Counted from the stretch's first letter, positions 1 through 8,481 are shown. The stretch: DNA of 22,352 bases from an uncultured Lachnospiraceae bacterium (GCA_910586275.1 CAJUIM010000056.1:1-22352), one strand, 5' to 3'. The notes: generated from the sequence alone by a model not told the origin. Numbers and translations: made by a program.

Positions 1-314
1 TCCCGGCCGGAAAAAGTGCACGGAAAACCGGGACAGGCGCTCCCGCTGCCGCCGTTCCGCAAAAAAATCCCTCCCGTGCGTCCGCCTCTCAACACAACAT
101 TCAAGCTGCACTGTTACCGAAAATTGATTTCCGTACATTTAGATTGCCAAACAGAGAGCCATAAACATGGCCTATGACTTTTCCGGTAAATTATGCCAGT
201 ACAAAGCCGGAATATTATATAATTGTCCCAAACACCATTCTGTGATTGCACACATCATAACAAATCCGTAATAAATTCTTAAGAAATTTGTTTACTTTTT
301 TCCTTTCTTTTCTA
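1..314. other. Gene-free left edge
   Basis: I see no convincing gene here. The first 90 bases are GC-rich and the rest becomes steadily AT-rich towards the promoter of the next gene. No open frame of useful length with a ribosome site is present on either strand. The GC-rich start could be the tail of a feature that lies outside the window. A 10-base palindrome (TTCTTAAGAA) lies just upstream of the promoter, but palindromes this short are common in AT-rich DNA. Confidence 0.5.
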
Positions 315-343
315 GTGACTACGCCAATTTTCTATGTTATAAT
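315..343 (+). promoter_or_regulatory. Sigma-A-type promoter, extended -10, of the DUF3048 lipoprotein gene
   Basis: The -35 box GTGACT (315-320) is followed by a 17-base spacer and a perfect -10 box TATAAT (338-343). A TG one base upstream of the -10 box makes it an extended -10 promoter. Transcription should start near 350, giving a leader of about 60 bases before the ATG at 411. The ribosome site GCGAGG (399-404) lies about 6-7 bases before the start. Confidence 0.75.
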
Positions 344-410
344 TGCGTTTGTGGTATTTTTAACAATTATGTTACCAACATAAATTTTTATATGAAAGCG
401 AGGATTATAT

Positions 411-1616
411 ATGAAACGATTACAAGTACTTCTTCTCGTAGCATTATCCTCCACACTTTTACTGTTCGGCTGTGGAAAAGAAGAAGAACCGGATACACCT
501 GCAGTTTCGCAGGTTATTGAAAAGCAAGCGGAACCGGAAACTGACCAAAGCGGGGAACAAGTTTTAGCAACACCGGAAGATGAAACTTCTGCCCCTGCGG
601 ATGATGAAGCTCCTCCGAAGGAAGGAATGGTCAGAAGCACTCTGACAAATGAATGGATTGAAGGCAGTATTGAAAAAAACCGCCCTATATCAATTATGGT
701 TCCCAATGATTCCGCTGCCCTCCCTCATTATAATATATCCAAAGCAGATATCCTTTACGAGGCTCCGGTAGAAGGCGGCATCACCCGTACTATGGCAGTC
801 ATCAAGGATTGGGAAAGTTTGGACCGTATCGGCAACGTAAGAAGCTGCCGTGACTATTTTGTTTATTGGTCATTTGAATGGGATTCCATCTATCTTCATT
901 TCGGAGGCCCGTACTACATAAACGATATTGTTGAGAAAAAAGATACCGACCATATTACCGGCTGTGCATATGGCGATAAGAGAACGGACGGACTTTATGA
1001 AGATACCTTCTTCCGTGCCACCGATAAGAAGGCACCGCACAATGCATATGCCAGCGCATCAGGAATTAACAAAGGAATTGAAAAATTCAGCATTTCCAAG
1101 ACTTACCGTGACGGATATCACCAGGCTGATCACTTTAAATTTGCCCCTTCCAAGGAGCCGAACACTCTGGAACAGTATACCGATGCAATCAGTGCGAAAG
1201 AAATTGATATGTCACCTGCTTATTCCGTGACAAAGACCGGCTTCTCCTACAATGAATCCGACGGATTATACTATCGTTCCATGTATGGAAAACCGGATGT
1301 AGATGCTGCAAACAATAACCAGCAGCTTGCATTTAAAAATATTTTCGTTCAGTTTACTTATCACGAAGTCAGAGATGCCAAAGGTTACCTTGCTTTTCAG
1401 GTACATGACACCACAAGGGATGGTTACTTCTTCACAAACGGAAAAGGCATCCATGTAACATGGAAAAAATCTACGGATTATGAACCGACAAAATATTATG
1501 ACGATAACGGAAATGAAGTCCAGATCAATACCGGAAAGACTATGATATGTATTGCAAAACAAGGCGATTCCTTTAAGGCGGACGGAACTTCCTACAATTC
1601 ATCCGTAAAAAAATAA
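411..1616 (+). CDS. DUF3048-domain (YerB-like) lipoprotein
   Basis: A 401-residue predicted lipoprotein. It starts with a short charged end, a hydrophobic stretch and a lipobox (LLFGC) with the lipidated Cys at residue 21, so it should be anchored on the outer face of the membrane. A Pro/Glu-rich linker (about 23-75) follows. The rest matches the DUF3048 family: 'RPISIMVPND', 'SKADILYEAPVEGGITR' and 'GNVRSCRDYF' in the N-terminal half, and a C-terminal half ending 'GKTMICIAKQGDSFK'. The B. subtilis relative is YerB; as far as I know its biochemical role is not established. The gene has its own extended -10 promoter, is the only plus-strand gene, and converges on leuA with a shared terminator. 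The family call is firm; the function is unknown. Confidence 0.9.
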   Translation: MKRLQVLLLVALSSTLLLFGCGKEEEPDTPAVSQVIEKQAEPETDQSGEQVLATPEDETSAPADDEAPPKEGMVRSTLTNEWIEGSIEKNRPISIMVPNDSAALPHYNISKADILYEAPVEGGITRTMAVIKDWESLDRIGNVRSCRDYFVYWSFEWDSIYLHFGGPYYINDIVEKKDTDHITGCAYGDKRTDGLYEDTFFRATDKKAPHNAYASASGINKGIEKFSISKTYRDGYHQADHFKFAPSKEPNTLEQYTDAISAKEIDMSPAYSVTKTGFSYNESDGLYYRSMYGKPDVDAANNNQQLAFKNIFVQFTYHEVRDAKGYLAFQVHDTTRDGYFFTNGKGIHVTWKKSTDYEPTKYYDDNGNEVQINTGKTMICIAKQGDSFKADGTSYNSSVKK

Positions 1617-1658
1617 TTGCTTATAAAAGCAAAACAAAAAACATTATGTGTGCATAAT

Positions 1659-1692
1659 AAAAGGTCTATGGATTAATATCCATAGACCTTTT
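1659..1692. terminator. Bidirectional rho-independent terminator between the lipoprotein gene and leuA
   Basis: A perfect 13-base inverted repeat (1659-1671 with 1680-1692) surrounds an 8-base AT loop. The core GGTCTATGG/CCATAGACC is flanked by AAAA on the left and TTTT on the right, so each strand reads a stem followed by a U run. It starts 42 bases after the lipoprotein stop and ends 4 bases before the leuA stop codon, so it should end both convergent transcripts. Confidence 0.93.
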
Positions 1693-1695
1693 ATA

Positions 1696-3375
1696 TTACC
1701 TGCTCCCTATTCCCAATCGGTTCACTGCTGAGAAAATAGCCCTTACGGAAGCCCTGGTAATGTTTGAACTTACGCCTACCCCATAAGTGACATTTCCGGT
1801 ATCCACATCCAGCAGGTGAATATACGCCGCCGCCTGAGAATTAGAGCCGCTCTGCAGTGCATGCTCTTCATAGTCAAGAATTTTCATGCCTTCTCCCAAT
1901 TCTTCCTGCAGCCCGCGCTTCACCGCGTCAATGGGACCGTTCCCCACTGCCTCAAAGCTTTTTTCTGCTCCATGGTCTGTATAAATCACAGTTACCTTAG
2001 TGTCAAATTCAGAAGTAATTTCACCGCTTAAATCATCCACGCGCAGTTTCCTGAAGTGAATAGGTTCTTTCTTATCCAAATACTCCTGACGGAACTGCTC
2101 CATAATCTGATCCGGCGATACTTCCCCTTGCTTTTCGGAAATCTTCTGTATTACATTGGCAAATTCCCTATGCATACTCTTTGGCAGCTTAAATCCGAAA
2201 TAAGTATCCATTATAAATGCCACCCCGCCTTTACCTGACTGTGAATTGATACGCACAATGGGTTCATATTCCCTGCCGATATCCGCCGGGTCTATGGGCA
2301 GATAAGGTACCTGCCATATTTTGCTCTCCCTTTCTCTCATCGCTTTGATTCCCTTATTGATGGCATCCTGATGAGAACCGGAAAAAGCAGTGAACACCAT
2401 TTTCCCTGCGTAGGGATGTCTGGGATGAACCTGCATCTTGCAGCACCTCTCATATATTTCTATGCTTTCATTCACTTTTTCGATATTCAGTTCCGGATCT
2501 ATTCCCTGTGAAAACATATTATATGCAATGTTAAGGACATCCACGTTCCCGGTTCTCTCCCCATTGCCGAATAAAGTGCCCTCTACCCTCTCCGCTCCTG
2601 CAAGCAGTGACAGTTCCGCGCTTGCCACACCGGTTCCACGGTCATTATGCGGATGTACGCTCAAAATAATGCTTTCCCTGTCTTTAAAATGCTTATTCAT
2701 CCACTCGATCCGATCCGCATATACATTGGGCGTAGTCATCTCCACCGTGGAAGGCAGATTAATAATAATGGGATTTTCCCTTGTGGCTCCCCACGTCTCC
2801 TGTACTGCAGTACAGATTTCCAAAGCAAAGTCCAGTTCCGTTCCCGTAAAACTCTCCGGAGAATATTCCAAAATAATTTTTCCCGGAAACTTCTCTGCCC
2901 TTTCTTTTACCATCTTAGTTCCCTGTACTGCAATATCTATAATCTGTGCGCGGTCCATGCCGAATACCACATCCCTCTGCAAAGTCGAAGTGGAATTATA
3001 AATATGCACGATAGCCTGTTTGCATCCCTCAATGGATGCAAATGTTTTCTCAATCAGTTCTTCCCGGCATTGGGTCAGCACCTGCACTTTTACATCATCC
3101 GGAATCATTTTCCGATCTACCAGCTGCCGGAGAAAATCATATTCAATCTGGCTGGCTGCCGGAAAACCGATTTCGATTTCCTTAAATCCAAGTTTCATTA
3201 AATATTGAAACATTTCTATTTTCTCATCCACCACCATAGGATCAATCAACGCCTGATTCCCGTCCCGTAAGTCCACGCTGCACCAAACAGGCGCTTTCTG
3301 AATTTCCTTTGCCGGCCATTCCCTTTCCGGATAATCCACTACCGGATTCCTGGAATATCTGCTAAAATTTAACAT
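1696..3375 (-). CDS. leuA: 2-isopropylmalate synthase, long LeuA_2 type
   Basis: Catalyses the first committed step of leucine synthesis: acetyl-CoA plus 2-ketoisovalerate gives 2-isopropylmalate. The 559-residue length and the N-terminal 'PVWCSVDLRDGNQALIDPM' fit the longer LeuA class. In the TIM-barrel HMGL-like domain, Arg37-Asp38 (DLRDGNQ), the metal-binding HPHND (from His241) and GNGERTGN (270-277) are visible. The C-terminal ~130 residues form the allosteric LeuA dimer domain, where leucine feedback acts in the family. Two adjacent ATGs fit (3378 and 3375). GGAGG lies 4 bases before the first and 7 before the second, so I chose the second. The frame stays open upstream to 3513 but runs through the preceding terminator, so that extension is not coding. 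No leuBCD genes are adjacent. Confidence 0.95.
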   Translation of the reverse strand: MLNFSRYSRNPVVDYPEREWPAKEIQKAPVWCSVDLRDGNQALIDPMVVDEKIEMFQYLMKLGFKEIEIGFPAASQIEYDFLRQLVDRKMIPDDVKVQVLTQCREELIEKTFASIEGCKQAIVHIYNSTSTLQRDVVFGMDRAQIIDIAVQGTKMVKERAEKFPGKIILEYSPESFTGTELDFALEICTAVQETWGATRENPIIINLPSTVEMTTPNVYADRIEWMNKHFKDRESIILSVHPHNDRGTGVASAELSLLAGAERVEGTLFGNGERTGNVDVLNIAYNMFSQGIDPELNIEKVNESIEIYERCCKMQVHPRHPYAGKMVFTAFSGSHQDAINKGIKAMRERESKIWQVPYLPIDPADIGREYEPIVRINSQSGKGGVAFIMDTYFGFKLPKSMHREFANVIQKISEKQGEVSPDQIMEQFRQEYLDKKEPIHFRKLRVDDLSGEITSEFDTKVTVIYTDHGAEKSFEAVGNGPIDAVKRGLQEELGEGMKILDYEEHALQSGSNSQAAAYIHLLDVDTGNVTYGVGVSSNITRASVRAIFSAVNRLGIGSR

Positions 3376-3429
3376 CATTCTCTTCCTCCCTGTCAAAGTC
3401 CTTAAAATACATCTGCTCTCCACTGCTCG

Positions 3430-3475
3430 CCGTGCAGCCCCTGCACTGCTTGGGCTGCATACTTCCCCTGCACGG
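3430..3475 (-). promoter_or_regulatory. leuA leader with mutually exclusive hairpins
   Basis: The leuA leader holds one segment (3430-3440) that can pair three ways: with 3441-3446 in a tight GTGCAG-GGG-CTGCAC hairpin, with 3452-3458 (GCAGCCC/GGGCTGC), or with 3468-3475 (CCGTGCAG/CTGCACGG). Only one can form at a time. I see no U run after any of them, no T-box motif and no leader peptide rich in Leu codons. A regulatory role is therefore possible but unproven, and the segment could also be part of a dispersed repeat. Confidence 0.35.
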
Positions 3476-3485
3476 GCCTGTACAT

Positions 3486-3511
3486 ACAAAAGCCGGCTCA
3501 AAAGAGCCGGC
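3486..3511 (-). terminator. Rho-independent terminator after the HPr gene
   Basis: On the minus strand an 8-base GC-rich stem (GCCGGCTC/GAGCCGGC) with a TTTT loop is followed by TTTTGT. It lies 57 bases after the HPr stop and upstream of the leuA leader. It should separate the HPr transcript from leuA, so leuA needs its own promoter or read-through. Confidence 0.9.
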
Positions 3512-3567
3512 ATATTGTCTCATCCAACCGCAATTAATGGTACCGTATCATATAGCTGCTTCTGCTT

Positions 3568-3831
3568 TCATTCTCCCAGTCCGCTTTCAATGGCATGAAC
3601 CAATGCCTTCAACGCCTCCTCTTCGTCCTCACCTTCACAGACGAATTCTACTTCGTCACCGCATTTTACACAAGCACCCAATACACTAAGTACACTCTTT
3701 GCGTTCGCCGTATTCTCTCTAAATGTAAACGTAATCAATGATTTAAACTGCATTGCTTCTTTACATAGGATGCCTGCCGGCCGTAAATGCAGCCCGGTGG
3801 GATTTTTAATAACTACCTTCTGGCTTACCAT
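3568..3831 (-). CDS. ptsH: HPr phosphocarrier protein of the sugar phosphotransferase system
   Basis: An 87-residue HPr. It carries phosphate from enzyme I to the sugar-specific EIIA proteins in the cytoplasm. The phosphoryl acceptor His15 sits in GLHLRPAG. Ser46 (NAKSVLSVLG), the site phosphorylated by HPr kinase in Firmicutes for catabolite repression, is also present. His15 separates it from Crh, which lacks it. The ribosome site GGAGG lies about 10 bases before the ATG. A good promoter just upstream and a terminator downstream suggest a single-gene transcript. Enzyme I (ptsI) is not adjacent, as in many Clostridia where HPr is encoded alone. Cys-rich 'GACVKCGDEV' follows Ser46. Confidence 0.93.
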   Translation of the reverse strand: MVSQKVVIKNPTGLHLRPAGILCKEAMQFKSLITFTFRENTANAKSVLSVLGACVKCGDEVEFVCEGEDEEEALKALVHAIESGLGE

Positions 3832-3890
3832 ACCCTTTTCTCCTCCAAATCCATATGCCCATTATCTTACGCAAATGTTCCCTACTATTT

Positions 3891-3919
3891 ACTATATCAT
3901 CTTTTCCGTATCTTGTGAA
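3891..3919 (-). promoter_or_regulatory. Sigma-A-type promoter of the HPr gene
   Basis: On the minus strand TTCACA (3914-3919) and TATAGT (3891-3896) are separated by 17 bases; each matches the consensus at five of six positions. The -35 box begins 3 bases after the glmM stop codon, so HPr can be made independently of the c-di-AMP operon. Predicted leader is about 50 bases. Confidence 0.72.
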
Positions 3920-3921
3920 GC

Positions 3922-5271
3922 CTAAAGCATGATATTCTGGATTAGTTCCGCCAGTTTCTTCGCCTCTTCATCAATCTGCCGCTTGTCTTTGCCTTCTATC
4001 ATGACACGCACCAAAGGTTCCGTTCCGGAAGGCCTGATCAGTACTCTGCCTTCTCCCGCAAACTTCTTATTCAACTCTGCAATCGCATCGGCAATTTCCG
4101 GATAATCCATATATTTTTCTTTCTTATGGCTTGGAACTTTGGCATTAACAAGTGCCTGAGGAAGCACCTCCATCACTTTGGCAAGTTCCGAAAGCGGCTG
4201 GCCGGTTTCTACCATGACTTGGAGCAGATGCAACGCACTCAGCAACCCGTCGCCCGTGGTATTCTCATCCAGAAAAATAATATGTCCCGATTGTTCTCCG
4301 CCAAGGCTGGCTCCGATTTCTTTCATCCTCTCCAGAACATAACGGTCTCCCACTTTTGTCTGTTCTATTTTAATGCCGTTCTTTTCTCCCATGATAAAGA
4401 ACCCAAGATTACTCATGACAGTGGCTACAATAATATTTTTATTCAGTTTCCCCTGCCCCTTCATATGACTCCCTACAATTGCCATAATCTGGTCGCCGTC
4501 CACGATATTTCCCTGTTCATCCACCGCCAGCAGCCTGTCTGCGTCACCGTCAAAAGCAAGACCTATCTGTGCTTTCTCGTATACGACTCTGGCCTGCAGT
4601 TCCTCCATATGGGTGGATCCGCAGTTTGCATTAATATTTGTTCCGTCCGGGTTATTATGGATTGCCACAATCTCACCGCCCAATTCCTTCAATGCCTCTA
4701 TGGATGTGTAATAGGATGCGCCTTCTGCACAGTCCGCAACAATTTTAAGTCCCCGCAAATCCACATTCACCGCTCTTATAGAATGGTTAATATATTCCTC
4801 TCTGGCATCGGTACGGTATTTTACCTTCCCGACTCTGGCTCCCACCGGGAATTTTACATCCTTCATTCCGCTTACGATCATTGCCTCTATTTCATCTTCC
4901 AATTCATCGGGAAGCTTATAGCCGTCTCCGTCAAAGAATTTAATTCCGTTAAATTCTACCGGATTATGAGAAGCAGAAATTACCACACCTGCATCTACCT
5001 TATATTTCCTAGTCAGGTATGCAATCGCCGGCGTAGGAAGCACCCCTACATAGACACAGTTCGCTCCTACGGAACAGGCTCCAGCCATCAGCGCATTCGC
5101 CAACATATCCCCTGAAATTCTTGTATCACAGCCTACCATAATAGTCGGCTTATGTTCCTTCTCCTTAGTCAGCACATAGGCACCTGCCTGCCCAAGCTGC
5201 ATAGCCAGCAATGGAGATAATTCTTCATTTGCAACTCCCCTTACACCGTCCGTACCAAATAATCTGCCCAT
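3922..5271 (-). CDS. glmM: Phosphoglucosamine mutase
   Basis: Converts glucosamine-6-phosphate to glucosamine-1-phosphate, on the route to UDP-GlcNAc for peptidoglycan. The 449-residue protein shows all alpha-D-phosphohexomutase landmarks: the N-terminal GRLFGTDGVRG, the phosphoserine loop ISASHNP (Ser101), the metal-binding DGDADR (241-246), the sugar-binding GEQSGH and the phosphate-binding RPSGTEP near the C-terminus. I chose the ATG at 5271, 11 bases after GGAG, over an in-frame ATG at 5280 that is only 2 bases from it and would add MRF. It is the last gene of the cdaA-cdaR-glmM order, conserved across Firmicutes, where GlmM is known to bind and inhibit CdaA. HPr follows from a separate promoter. 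Confidence 0.97.
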   Translation of the reverse strand: MGRLFGTDGVRGVANEELSPLLAMQLGQAGAYVLTKEKEHKPTIMVGCDTRISGDMLANALMAGACSVGANCVYVGVLPTPAIAYLTRKYKVDAGVVISASHNPVEFNGIKFFDGDGYKLPDELEDEIEAMIVSGMKDVKFPVGARVGKVKYRTDAREEYINHSIRAVNVDLRGLKIVADCAEGASYYTSIEALKELGGEIVAIHNNPDGTNINANCGSTHMEELQARVVYEKAQIGLAFDGDADRLLAVDEQGNIVDGDQIMAIVGSHMKGQGKLNKNIIVATVMSNLGFFIMGEKNGIKIEQTKVGDRYVLERMKEIGASLGGEQSGHIIFLDENTTGDGLLSALHLLQVMVETGQPLSELAKVMEVLPQALVNAKVPSHKKEKYMDYPEIADAIAELNKKFAGEGRVLIRPSGTEPLVRVMIEGKDKRQIDEEAKKLAELIQNIML

Positions 5272-5330
5272 AAATCTCATTGCTCCTTTCTTTTACCTGC
5301 ATTGTCTGCACTGCCAACCATTTTATGGTC

Positions 5331-6623
5331 TCAGGTATCTCCTTGATCTTCCTCTGTAATTGTCAGACGTACCGTAATATTCTCTCTGAGTTCCACCGCT
5401 TCCGGCAGTTCCACAGACAGTTTCACATCATAATAGCCTTCTGCCACTTTCTCCAATACGCCGGTTTCCAACAAACTGTTAATATCTATATTAGGATTCA
5501 GCTGATTAACATCCACCGCATTCACATCCTCCGCCAGTCCCCGTATTTGTATCGGAAATTCCTCTTCATATGCAGACACTTCTGCCTTATAGCCTGCGGG
5601 CAGATTCCTCACGGCAATATTGCGTGACGATATTGTGAAAGTCTTTATCGCCTCCTTCTCCACATACGCCGTAACCGTTACCTTTCCGTCGAACTCAGAA
5701 TCCGCAAAGTTTACGCTGCTCGGCAGATATTTGTCTATATCTATCTCCACAGACACATTATCCGTAGCCCCTGATATGTCAATAACCGTATCCGGTATCT
5801 CTATCACCGACAAGTTATTCAGCACATTCGCCTTGCCGGCCAAAGTAACGGAGTTAACGGAACCTGTCACGATACCTGTGCCCCGGTATCCCGCTGCCGG
5901 CACCCCTGATGCGGAAAATCTTAACGGTATGGACTTCGTGGCCAATATCTCCACTTTGACCCCTACATTATTTATATTCAATGTCAGTTTATCTTTTGCA
6001 ACTTCATTCCCCTTTGCATCGTACAATTTGATTTCCGCGCTGGTTCCGATATCACTGGTAAAACCGGTCACACTAACATTCACTTCTGCCGACTTTATTT
6101 TTGAGACTATTGATTCCGGTCCCGATACACGAACCAAGTTCTGATCCGGCGTCACATTCCCCACAATATATCCCTCCTGAAGGGAACCTGAAGTAGTTGT
6201 GGTCAGCGGAATGGATATATTCTTCTTATCCTCTATATTCAGCTTCAATATATCATTGCTGGTCTTTATGCTGCTGACAGATGCCTGATTGCGTTTGGTA
6301 GATATTTCGATGTGAATGGTATTCAGATTCGTCAGATTATTCATATCGGCTATCGCCACAATATTATCTTCACTGCTCATGCTGTCCATCATGGAACGCG
6401 GTACCATCAGCGTAACAGATTCTATCACATCCGTATCTTCCAATATTTCATACATCTTCCCCTGACTTGTTATAAGGTTTGCATTGATAATCTGTACCGG
6501 CACATTGGTAAAGTAGATTGGCGTAGACGGATTATTGATATTCGTTACAAGTAGCCATAGAACAGCCGCAAAAAGAACAGACCCTATTTTTAATCCAAGA
6601 TTATTGGTTAGTTTCTTTCCCAT
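5331..6623 (-). CDS. cdaR: CdaR/YbbR-domain regulator of diadenylate cyclase
   Basis: A 430-residue membrane-anchored protein of the CdaR (YbbR) family. It has a short cytoplasmic N-terminus, one transmembrane helix (about residues 10-27, 'LGLKIGSVLFAAVLWLLV') and an extracytoplasmic region of about four beta-rich YbbR repeats; recurring 'V.VSVTGF' and 'IPL' blocks are visible. The family binds CdaA at the membrane and tunes c-di-AMP synthesis. The start overlaps the end of cdaA by 23 bases in another frame, which suggests translational coupling. An AAGGA ribosome site lies about 6 bases upstream of the ATG. The Asp/Glu-rich C-terminus (TEEDQGDT) ends 59 bases before glmM. Family call firm from domain look and position. 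Confidence 0.93.
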   Translation of the reverse strand: MGKKLTNNLGLKIGSVLFAAVLWLLVTNINNPSTPIYFTNVPVQIINANLITSQGKMYEILEDTDVIESVTLMVPRSMMDSMSSEDNIVAIADMNNLTNLNTIHIEISTKRNQASVSSIKTSNDILKLNIEDKKNISIPLTTTTSGSLQEGYIVGNVTPDQNLVRVSGPESIVSKIKSAEVNVSVTGFTSDIGTSAEIKLYDAKGNEVAKDKLTLNINNVGVKVEILATKSIPLRFSASGVPAAGYRGTGIVTGSVNSVTLAGKANVLNNLSVIEIPDTVIDISGATDNVSVEIDIDKYLPSSVNFADSEFDGKVTVTAYVEKEAIKTFTISSRNIAVRNLPAGYKAEVSAYEEEFPIQIRGLAEDVNAVDVNQLNPNIDINSLLETGVLEKVAEGYYDVKLSVELPEAVELRENITVRLTITEEDQGDT

Positions 6624-7479
6624 TCTTTTTCCTTCCCTTCCACAACTTAACCTTTTTTTCTTCCGGCTGCTGCTTATCCTGAATCTTCCGCAGCCTTTCT
6701 TTCAATGTATCGGCATCCAGATTGCGATCCAGTTTCCCTTCCAAAGCAACGCTGATCCTTCCTGTTTCTTCCGAGACAATAACGGTAAACGAATCCGTAG
6801 CTTCCGAAATACCCACGCCTGCCCTATGCCTCGTCCCCAATTCTTTGCTCAGTGCCATATTATCGGAAAGAGGAAGATAGCAGGTAGCGGATGTCACCCG
6901 GTTTCCGCGTACGATAACCGCACCGTCATGCAACGGTGTATTATGTTCAAATATATTAATAAGTAATTGACTGGACACAATGCCGTCTATGTCAATCCCC
7001 GTTCTCTCATACTCGGCCAAAGACTGCGATCTCTCAATTACTATTAAGGCACCTGTCTTGACTTTTCCCATTTCTATGCATGCCTTTGTAATCTCATTGA
7101 TTGTCCTGTCCGAAAAAAGCCCCGTCTCCGTCTTTCCTGAACTGATTGGAATTAATGAGGAAATTATATTTTTCCGCCCCAAATCCTCCAATGCTTTCCT
7201 AAGTTCCGGCTGCAGAATTATTATAATTGCAGTAGCCACAATGCCCACTGCATTTTTAGCAATCCATAGAATGGTATTCATTTTAAAGAGTGCCGCCGCC
7301 ACCAGAAAAATAGCAATCACAACCACACCCTTCAGCAATGACCATGCCTTTGTATTCTTTATCCATACAAGGATATGGTATATCAGAAAAGCAATTATCG
7401 CGATTTCCACGATATCCGTCCATATAATGCTTGGCATCCGCCAAAAATACCTTTCGATAATTTCTTGAATCTGTTGCAT
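6601..7479 (-). CDS. cdaA: Diadenylate cyclase CdaA (c-di-AMP synthase)
   Basis: Makes cyclic di-AMP from two ATP. The 292-residue protein has three N-terminal membrane helices (about 19-40, 47-66 and 70-90), a linker, then the cytoplasmic DAC domain. The DAC signatures are intact: DGA at 185-187 and RHR at 217-219 (GTRHRAGVGISE). The C-terminal tail is Lys-rich. c-di-AMP controls potassium and osmolyte transport and wall homeostasis in Firmicutes. The ribosome site is weak (GGAATGAG upstream of the ATG), and the preceding membrane-protein gene ends 24 bases before, so expression may depend on coupling to it. Downstream cdaR overlaps it. No sign of damage. Confidence 0.97.
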   Translation of the reverse strand: MQQIQEIIERYFWRMPSIIWTDIVEIAIIAFLIYHILVWIKNTKAWSLLKGVVVIAIFLVAAALFKMNTILWIAKNAVGIVATAIIIILQPELRKALEDLGRKNIISSLIPISSGKTETGLFSDRTINEITKACIEMGKVKTGALIVIERSQSLAEYERTGIDIDGIVSSQLLINIFEHNTPLHDGAVIVRGNRVTSATCYLPLSDNMALSKELGTRHRAGVGISEATDSFTVIVSEETGRISVALEGKLDRNLDADTLKERLRKIQDKQQPEEKKVKLWKGRKKNGKETNQ

Positions 7480-7503
7480 ATCAGCTCATTCCAGTCTTAA
7501 TTA

Positions 7504-8481
7504 TTATCTGCTCACTTTTCTGCTCTCCGCGCTTTTCTGCAAATTGCGCGTTTTCTTCTGTTGATTTATTTTCTTCACTTTCCGTTCCGGCACGGACACT
7601 GTTACTTTAGGCACCGCTTTCACATAGTAATAATATTCGTCATCTTCAAACTGTACCTTCTCTACTCTGCTGTAATCCACATGGAAGGTAAAGAACTGTA
7701 TCACAAGTGCAATCAGCGCCGCCACAACCGTCCCTGCAATGACTCCTCCGATGGACACATTGGTGTCAAACATCAGGTCGCCCACCAATAGTACCATCAC
7801 ATTTACCAGCGATCCTGCCACGATTGCAATTGTCCAAGAAAAATCCACGGACAGCCGCCGGAGCAGGTAAACTAAGAATATAGTGATTGCAAATGCCGCC
7901 ACCGTCACCACCATTGCACGATTATTCAGCATTCCGTCAATAATGAAACGGAACCTTGCCGTAGCCTCTTCTGTTTCCATCGAAGACAACGCAGTTGCGC
8001 TGCTGCTCACATAAGTCAGCAGATAATATGCCACCGTCCCGCAGGCCGCCGACACTGCCGATACCGGTGTGCAGAGCAGACCCAATGCAATCGGAATGAT
8101 ATACGGAATATGCAGCAGAAAACAAATCGGAGTCAGAAGAACCACAGCGGTATCTCTCGGCGAAAACCTGAAATACAGCAGGAACATCAGCATAAAAGCT
8201 GCCAGTACTACGATTGTGCATTCCAACGACAATGCATACACATGCAGCAGCACAAAAGCTGCCGCAATAACAACAATAAAGTTCATGGGCATGAAAGAAC
8301 ACATAAGCGCTGCTACCAAGACTACGGTAGAATCATTGATTCTTTCCATAAACCCCAATCCTCTGTTGATTAACAATAAACTTATCAAAGAAAGCAGAAA
8401 CTTCATCAGCGGTATCAGATATACCTCAAATTTTGCATAAAACTTTTTTATATACTGCTTTGCTACAAGTAATGATGTCAT
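7504..8481 (-). CDS. Polytopic membrane protein of unknown function upstream of cdaA
   Basis: A 325-residue protein I do not recognise. It has a short basic N-terminus, then about eight or nine hydrophobic stretches between residues 20 and 270, for example 'FLLSLISLLLINRGL' and 'VVLLTPICFLLHIPYIIPIALG'. A polar central loop around residues 165-190 contains 'SSMETEEATARFRFIIDG'. The cytoplasmic C-terminal tail of about 55 residues is first acidic and Tyr-rich (EDDEYYYYVK), then strongly basic (KKINQQKKTR). GGGAG lies 6 bases before the ATG. It ends 24 bases before cdaA on the same strand, so it is probably the first gene of the c-di-AMP operon. I infer a role at the membrane with CdaA/CdaR, but nothing in the sequence names a substrate or reaction. 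A transporter-like or scaffolding role is equally possible. Confidence 0.88.
   Translation of the reverse strand: MTSLLVAKQYIKKFYAKFEVYLIPLMKFLLSLISLLLINRGLGFMERINDSTVVLVAALMCSFMPMNFIVVIAAAFVLLHVYALSLECTIVVLAAFMLMFLLYFRFSPRDTAVVLLTPICFLLHIPYIIPIALGLLCTPVSAVSAACGTVAYYLLTYVSSSATALSSMETEEATARFRFIIDGMLNNRAMVVTVAAFAITIFLVYLLRRLSVDFSWTIAIVAGSLVNVMVLLVGDLMFDTNVSIGGVIAGTVVAALIALVIQFFTFHVDYSRVEKVQFEDDEYYYYVKAVPKVTVSVPERKVKKINQQKKTRNLQKSAESRKVSR

Noticed and set aside
3376..3513. N-terminal extension of leuA by 46 codons
   Set aside because: It runs through the HPr terminator and a hairpin-rich leader, has no ribosome site, and does not resemble LeuA. A strong GGAGG precedes the chosen start.
3379..3567. 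T-box or Leu leader peptide for leuA
   Set aside because: No T-box sequence, no antiterminator-terminator pair, and the possible short frame has only one Leu codon.
4126..5115. 329-codon plus-strand frame opposite glmM
   Set aside because: Antisense shadow of a conserved enzyme, no recognisable domain or ribosome site.
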